From NCBI GenBank assembly GCA_964585305.1, contig CAZPDM010000121.1:1-8365 (forward strand): a stretch of DNA of 8,365 bases. Reading direction: 5' to 3'. Source of the stretch: CAZPDM01 sp964585305 (lineage in GTDB: Bacteria > Planctomycetota > Uabimicrobiia > Uabimicrobiales > JABWCH01). The position numbers and the translations under genes were made by a program. Each line of letters begins with the position of its first letter. Positions within the stretch are counted from its first letter, which is position 1. Positions 5,539 through 8,365 of the stretch are shown piece by piece. The notes below the pieces were generated by a model. That model saw only the letters and a program-made list of their open reading frames with translations. It made no database searches and was not told where the DNA came from.

Positions 5539-6411
5539 ATGAATCAAACTATTTTAAGAATGAAAAAAATTTTGGAGTCTATTTCAGAATGTTCTGCAGC
5601 TTTACTTATTGGCTCTCATGGCAGAAAAGAGGCGACTCTACTATCTGATATAGATTTGGAAATTTTAGTGGGGAATAATTTTTCTTTAGAAAAACTGAAA
5701 GAAAAACTTTATCAAGAATTTAAAAAAGAAATACGATATATATTTTATTTGGAAAGCAAAAGGAAATTATTGATCTATTATAGTGAGAAAATGCTTTTGA
5801 TAGAAATTAAAATATGCTATTCACTTTCCGATCTGGATCAATATTTTCTAGGATCAGAAATTCAAGACATTGATTATTGTGTTTTATTGGATAGAAATAC
5901 GATTGTAGAAGAACATCTTTTAAATATTCAACAAAAAAAGAAAATGGAAATTTCATCAACAATTGAACAAGAGCTACAAGAATGGTTACTTAATTTAGGA
6001 TATGAAATAGAAAGAATCTTGTACTATTATAAGATACAAGATGAATATCGTTTTTATTTCAGCTATCAATTAACTTTGCAACGCTTAGTAAGAATTATTT
6101 ATGTTCTTAAAAAAGAAACACAACATAGATACCTACCACGTAGATTTATTGAGTCTTGTTTAAATTCAGATGAAAAAATAAAGTTTTGCTGTATTATGCA
6201 AAAGATTTCACTGAGCAACGGTATAAAAAAGTTATATGAGTTTATTCAATTAAGCGAAAATTTAATAAAAAAATATATAAAAAATTTTTCCCAATTACGA
6301 AATGATTTTATCTTACTACAAAGATTCTTGAATGAAATTAAAATATATCTAAAGAATCAAAACATTGATATTAAAAAAAATGTCAATCTTCAAAGGACTT
6401 ATAAAAGATAA
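5539..6411 (+). CDS. Pol-beta/MNT-type nucleotidyltransferase with helical C-terminal domain
   Basis: A 290-residue protein with a minimal nucleotidyltransferase core: GSHGR (25-29) followed by SDIDLEI, giving the hG[GS]...DhD signature with metal-binding Asp37 and Asp39. Glu89 in LLIEIKI is the likely third carboxylate. After about residue 135 the protein is helical, rich in Lys, Glu, Ile and Tyr, with an amphipathic stretch around YEIERILYYYKIQ, like the accessory helical domains of aminoglycoside-type and MNT nucleotidyltransferases. Such enzymes transfer a nucleotide, often AMP, to a small molecule, protein or RNA. TAAGGA (5526-5531) lies 7 bases before the ATG. Spacing is 23 bases from the kinase gene and 4 bases to the carbamoyltransferase gene, so it sits firmly in the operon. 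A HEPN/MNT antitoxin role is an alternative, but no HEPN gene is adjacent. Substrate unknown. Confidence 0.75.
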   Translation: MNQTILRMKKILESISECSAALLIGSHGRKEATLLSDIDLEILVGNNFSLEKLKEKLYQEFKKEIRYIFYLESKRKLLIYYSEKMLLIEIKICYSLSDLDQYFLGSEIQDIDYCVLLDRNTIVEEHLLNIQQKKKMEISSTIEQELQEWLLNLGYEIERILYYYKIQDEYRFYFSYQLTLQRLVRIIYVLKKETQHRYLPRRFIESCLNSDEKIKFCCIMQKISLSNGIKKLYEFIQLSENLIKKYIKNFSQLRNDFILLQRFLNEIKIYLKNQNIDIKKNVNLQRTYKR

Positions 6412-6415
6412 TTTT

Positions 6416-8056
6416 ATGAAACCAACACTTGCAATCTATGGAATTCCAGATCGAAATAATTATCCTAGTCCCGGATATGTCCATGATCACAATTTAACAG
6501 TTATGCAAGATGGAAAAATTTCTCTTTGTTTGCAACTAGAACGCATGACTCAAAAAAAACATGATCACCTTATGCCATTGTATCTTGAAAAAATTTGGGA
6601 TATGGGAATTTTGCCAAAAGATTTTGATGTTGTTTTTGTGGATAGCTTTGCAGGAAGATCCTTTATCTCTCAATTTGGAAGAATTCGCTTTGAAATCGGC
6701 CCAACTGAAATATTACAAAGCGATCTTGAACCCGGATTTTGTTGGTGGGATGGAAAAGAAATGACAAGTTTCTGCTTAAACCATGAACTTGCTCATATCT
6801 TTAGTTGCGTTCCATTTTATGGACATTTTAAAGATAATAGTTTATTAGTTCATTTTGATGGTGGAGCAAGTAAAGGAAATTTTTCTGCTTGGTTTTATTG
6901 TTTTGGAAGACTGCATCAACTAGAATACCACTGGCAATTATCAAAATTATCAAAATATTTTAATGACAATGCTTTGACATTTGGAATACTTGGGCATAAA
7001 TCTAGTGAACATTTAAGTATGCCTGGAAAACTTATGGGGTATGCAGCGTATGGAACGTATAAACCAGAAATCTTATCCTGGTTAGAACGTAACAAATATT
7101 TCTTTAACATCTGGAGTGATAAAAGAGCATTTTTTGAATCTGCTAAAAAAGAATTCGGCTGGAAGGGAGAAAGTCTCGATCAAAAAGACAAATTTCTTCA
7201 AGATATCGCAGCAACTTTCCAATATGACTTTGAAAAAAATCTTTTAGAAAAATTAAAAGAAATTCAGGGAAAAGTCCATGCCGATTATTTGTATATGAGC
7301 GGAGGATGCGCGTTAAATATTCAGTCCAATATGAAAATTGCTCATAGTGGAATTTTTAAAGATATATTTGTCCCTCCATGTTGTAATGATAGTGGATTAT
7401 CTTTAGGTGCTGCAACATTCATGGAAATTAAAAAGGGAAACAAAATTTTAGAACATCTGCCTTACCTTAATAATTTCCAACTTAATGAAAATTCTATCAA
7501 CTATACCTCTGAAACCGTTACAAATGTTGCCAATCTTTTATTACAAAATAAAATAATTGGTATAGCAAATGGATACGGAGAAATTGGTCCGCGAGCATTA
7601 GGGAATCGTAGTTTACTCGCATTGGCAAACTCTAAGCAATTAAGCAACAAGCTTAGCATGGAATGTAAAAAACGTGAATGGTATCGGCCAATAGCTCCCA
7701 TTATGCTGGAAAAAAATGCTAAAAAAGTTACAGGAGAAACAAATATTTCCAAACTTGCTGATTATATGTTGCTGGATTTTGTTATTAAACCAGACTTTAG
7801 AAAAGAATTAGAAGGAGTTATTCATATAAATGGGACTTCTCGCATTCAAGTGCTAAGAAACCGCTTCCAAAACCCTTTTCTTTATGACATTTTAGAATAT
7901 CTCGATAATAATCATCAAATCCTTGCTCTCATCAATACTTCATTTAATATAAAGGGAGAACCTATTGTTCATACTTCTGAACAAGCCTTAGCATCCGGGA
8001 AAAAAATGGGAATTGACGCTATCGTATTAAACGGAAAAATCATTCATTTAGCTTAA
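6416..8056 (+). CDS. NodU/CmcH-family O-carbamoyltransferase
   Basis: A 546-residue enzyme expected to use carbamoyl phosphate and ATP to form carbamoyl-AMP and transfer the carbamoyl group to a hydroxyl, typically of a sugar. The N-terminal Kae1-like domain shows DHNLTVMQDGKI, LERMTQKKH, metal-site NHELAH (122-127), HFDGGA (146-151) and SGGCALN (295-301). The C-terminal YrdC-like domain carries EIGPRALGNRS (389-399), KREWYRPIAPIML, NGTSRIQ and NTSFNIKGEPIV (507-518). The length is typical of the family. Start chosen at ATG 6416, four bases after the nucleotidyltransferase stop, because MKPTLAIYGIP fits the family's first strand. Earlier in-frame starts (TTG 6365, ATG 6380) lie inside the previous gene. 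No strong ribosome binding site is seen at normal spacing (AAAGGA at 6392-6397 is 18 bases away), so coupling to the upstream gene is probable. It is the last gene before a strong terminator. Acceptor unknown. Confidence 0.92.
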   Translation: MKPTLAIYGIPDRNNYPSPGYVHDHNLTVMQDGKISLCLQLERMTQKKHDHLMPLYLEKIWDMGILPKDFDVVFVDSFAGRSFISQFGRIRFEIGPTEILQSDLEPGFCWWDGKEMTSFCLNHELAHIFSCVPFYGHFKDNSLLVHFDGGASKGNFSAWFYCFGRLHQLEYHWQLSKLSKYFNDNALTFGILGHKSSEHLSMPGKLMGYAAYGTYKPEILSWLERNKYFFNIWSDKRAFFESAKKEFGWKGESLDQKDKFLQDIAATFQYDFEKNLLEKLKEIQGKVHADYLYMSGGCALNIQSNMKIAHSGIFKDIFVPPCCNDSGLSLGAATFMEIKKGNKILEHLPYLNNFQLNENSINYTSETVTNVANLLLQNKIIGIANGYGEIGPRALGNRSLLALANSKQLSNKLSMECKKREWYRPIAPIMLEKNAKKVTGETNISKLADYMLLDFVIKPDFRKELEGVIHINGTSRIQVLRNRFQNPFLYDILEYLDNNHQILALINTSFNIKGEPIVHTSEQALASGKKMGIDAIVLNGKIIHLA

Positions 8057-8063
8057 CCAAACA

Positions 8064-8098
8064 AAAAAAGACGCACGAATTTGTTGTGCGTCTTTTTT
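8064..8098. terminator. Bidirectional intrinsic terminator between convergent genes
   Basis: AAAAAAGACGCAC (8064-8076) is the exact reverse complement of GTGCGTCTTTTTT (8086-8098), with a 9-base loop. The GC-rich core GACGCAC/GTGCGTC is flanked by six A on one side and six T on the other, so it works as an intrinsic terminator in both directions. It lies 7 bases after the carbamoyltransferase stop and 17 bases beyond the stop of the convergent gene. Confidence 0.92.
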
Positions 8099-8115
8099 AT
8101 TCAGCAAATACATTA

Positions 8116-8365
8116 TTATTTTCTTCGTTGTATTTTTTTTAATTCTTCGACTGGTAATCCTGTAATTTTTTGGATGCTTTCCAAATCCAAGCCTAGTTTA
8201 AAAGACTCTTGTGCAGTCTTTTGTAAACCTAGTTGTTCGCCTTTTTGTAATCCTAATTGTTCGCCTTTTTGTAATCCTAATTGTTCGCCTTTTTGTAATC
8301 CTTCTTGGAGTCCTTTTTGGTAGCGATCTTTCAGCAAGGAAAGGCGATCACGTTGTTCTTTTAAA
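8116..8365 (-). CDS. C-terminal part of an Rpn-family (PD-(D/E)XK) transposase/nuclease, cut by window edge
   Basis: The - strand frame is open from the window edge to a TAA at 8116-8118, giving 82 complete codons of a C-terminus. A TTG at 8335-8337 could be called a start, but the frame continues upstream through LKEQRDRLSL without a stop, so this is the tail of a longer gene. It contains repeats of the GLQKGEQL type, then SFKLGLDLESIQKITGLPVEELKKI. Charged glycine-lysine-glutamate repeats followed by an 'I..ITGL..EE[LI]..[IL]' end are typical of Rpn-family recombination-promoting nucleases/putative transposases. The catalytic PD-(D/E)XK domain would lie outside the window, so I cannot tell whether the gene is intact. 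It is convergent with the carbamoyltransferase gene. Confidence 0.75.
   Translation of the reverse strand, partial: LKEQRDRLSLLKDRYQKGLQEGLQKGEQLGLQKGEQLGLQKGEQLGLQKTAQESFKLGLDLESIQKITGLPVEELKKIQRRK
8233..8301. repeat. 24-bp coding tandem repeat, 2.9 exact copies
   Basis: Units at 8233-8256 and 8257-8280 are identical, and 8281-8301 repeats the first 21 bases. A degenerate half-unit (TTTTGTAAACCTAG, 8219-8232) precedes them and a diverged one follows. Each unit encodes eight residues (LQKGEQLG, read on the - strand), so gain or loss of units keeps the frame. The exact identity of the units indicates recent slippage or recombination. Confidence 0.9.

Noticed and set aside
8233..8301. CRISPR-like array.
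   Set aside because: The units are contiguous with no spacers and lie in a coding frame; it is a tandem coding repeat.
8081..8323. Open frame on the + strand encoding a Cys-Asn-Pro-Ser-Phe repeat (FCNPNCSP).
   Set aside because: It starts within the terminator and is the complement of the Rpn-family tandem repeat; the - strand reading has a recognisable family tail, so this is a shadow.

Overview
The window is AT-rich (by eye about 30% G+C) and bacterial: dense co-directional genes, short gaps, purine-rich ribosome binding sites of the AAAGGA type, and intrinsic terminators. No rRNA, tRNA or housekeeping marker is present, so I cannot name a phylum. The cluster ends against a fragment of an Rpn/PD-(D/E)XK transposase-nuclease family gene, which fits an accessory (variable) region.

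Layout: positions 1-243 are a non-coding, palindrome-rich, A-rich leader with candidate promoters. Eight genes follow on the + strand: (1) a radical SAM enzyme that reads as a prokaryotic viperin (244-1125); (2) a nucleotide kinase of the phage T4 dNMP-kinase type 18 bases downstream (1144-1689); (3) a GT4 glycosyltransferase (1806-3125) preceded by an isolated GC-rich hairpin and followed by an intrinsic terminator; (4) a second radical SAM enzyme with a reduced SPASM-like C-terminus (3191-4219); (5) a WG-type beta-repeat protein (4255-4965); (6) a small P-loop kinase (4976-5515); (7) a Pol-beta/MNT-type nucleotidyltransferase (5539-6411); (8) a NodU/CmcH-family carbamoyltransferase (6416-8056). 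A bidirectional terminator closes the cluster at 8064-8098. Beyond it, on the - strand, is the C-terminal end of an Rpn-family protein with a 24-bp coding tandem repeat, cut by the window edge.

The most notable content is the viperin plus nucleotide kinase pair. Viperins convert CTP/UTP/GTP into 3'-deoxy-3',4'-didehydro nucleotides that terminate viral RNA synthesis. In vertebrates the viperin gene neighbours the nucleotide kinase gene CMPK2. Here the same logic appears with a kinase from an apparently different family, suggesting a phage-defence module in which the kinase supplies substrate. The six following genes (glycosyltransferase, second radical SAM enzyme, second kinase, nucleotidyltransferase, carbamoyltransferase, beta-repeat protein) look like a glycan or small-molecule modification pathway. 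They could be an independent surface-glycan cluster beside the defence pair, or, more speculatively, tailoring enzymes acting on a viperin-derived nucleotide. The sequence alone does not decide between these.
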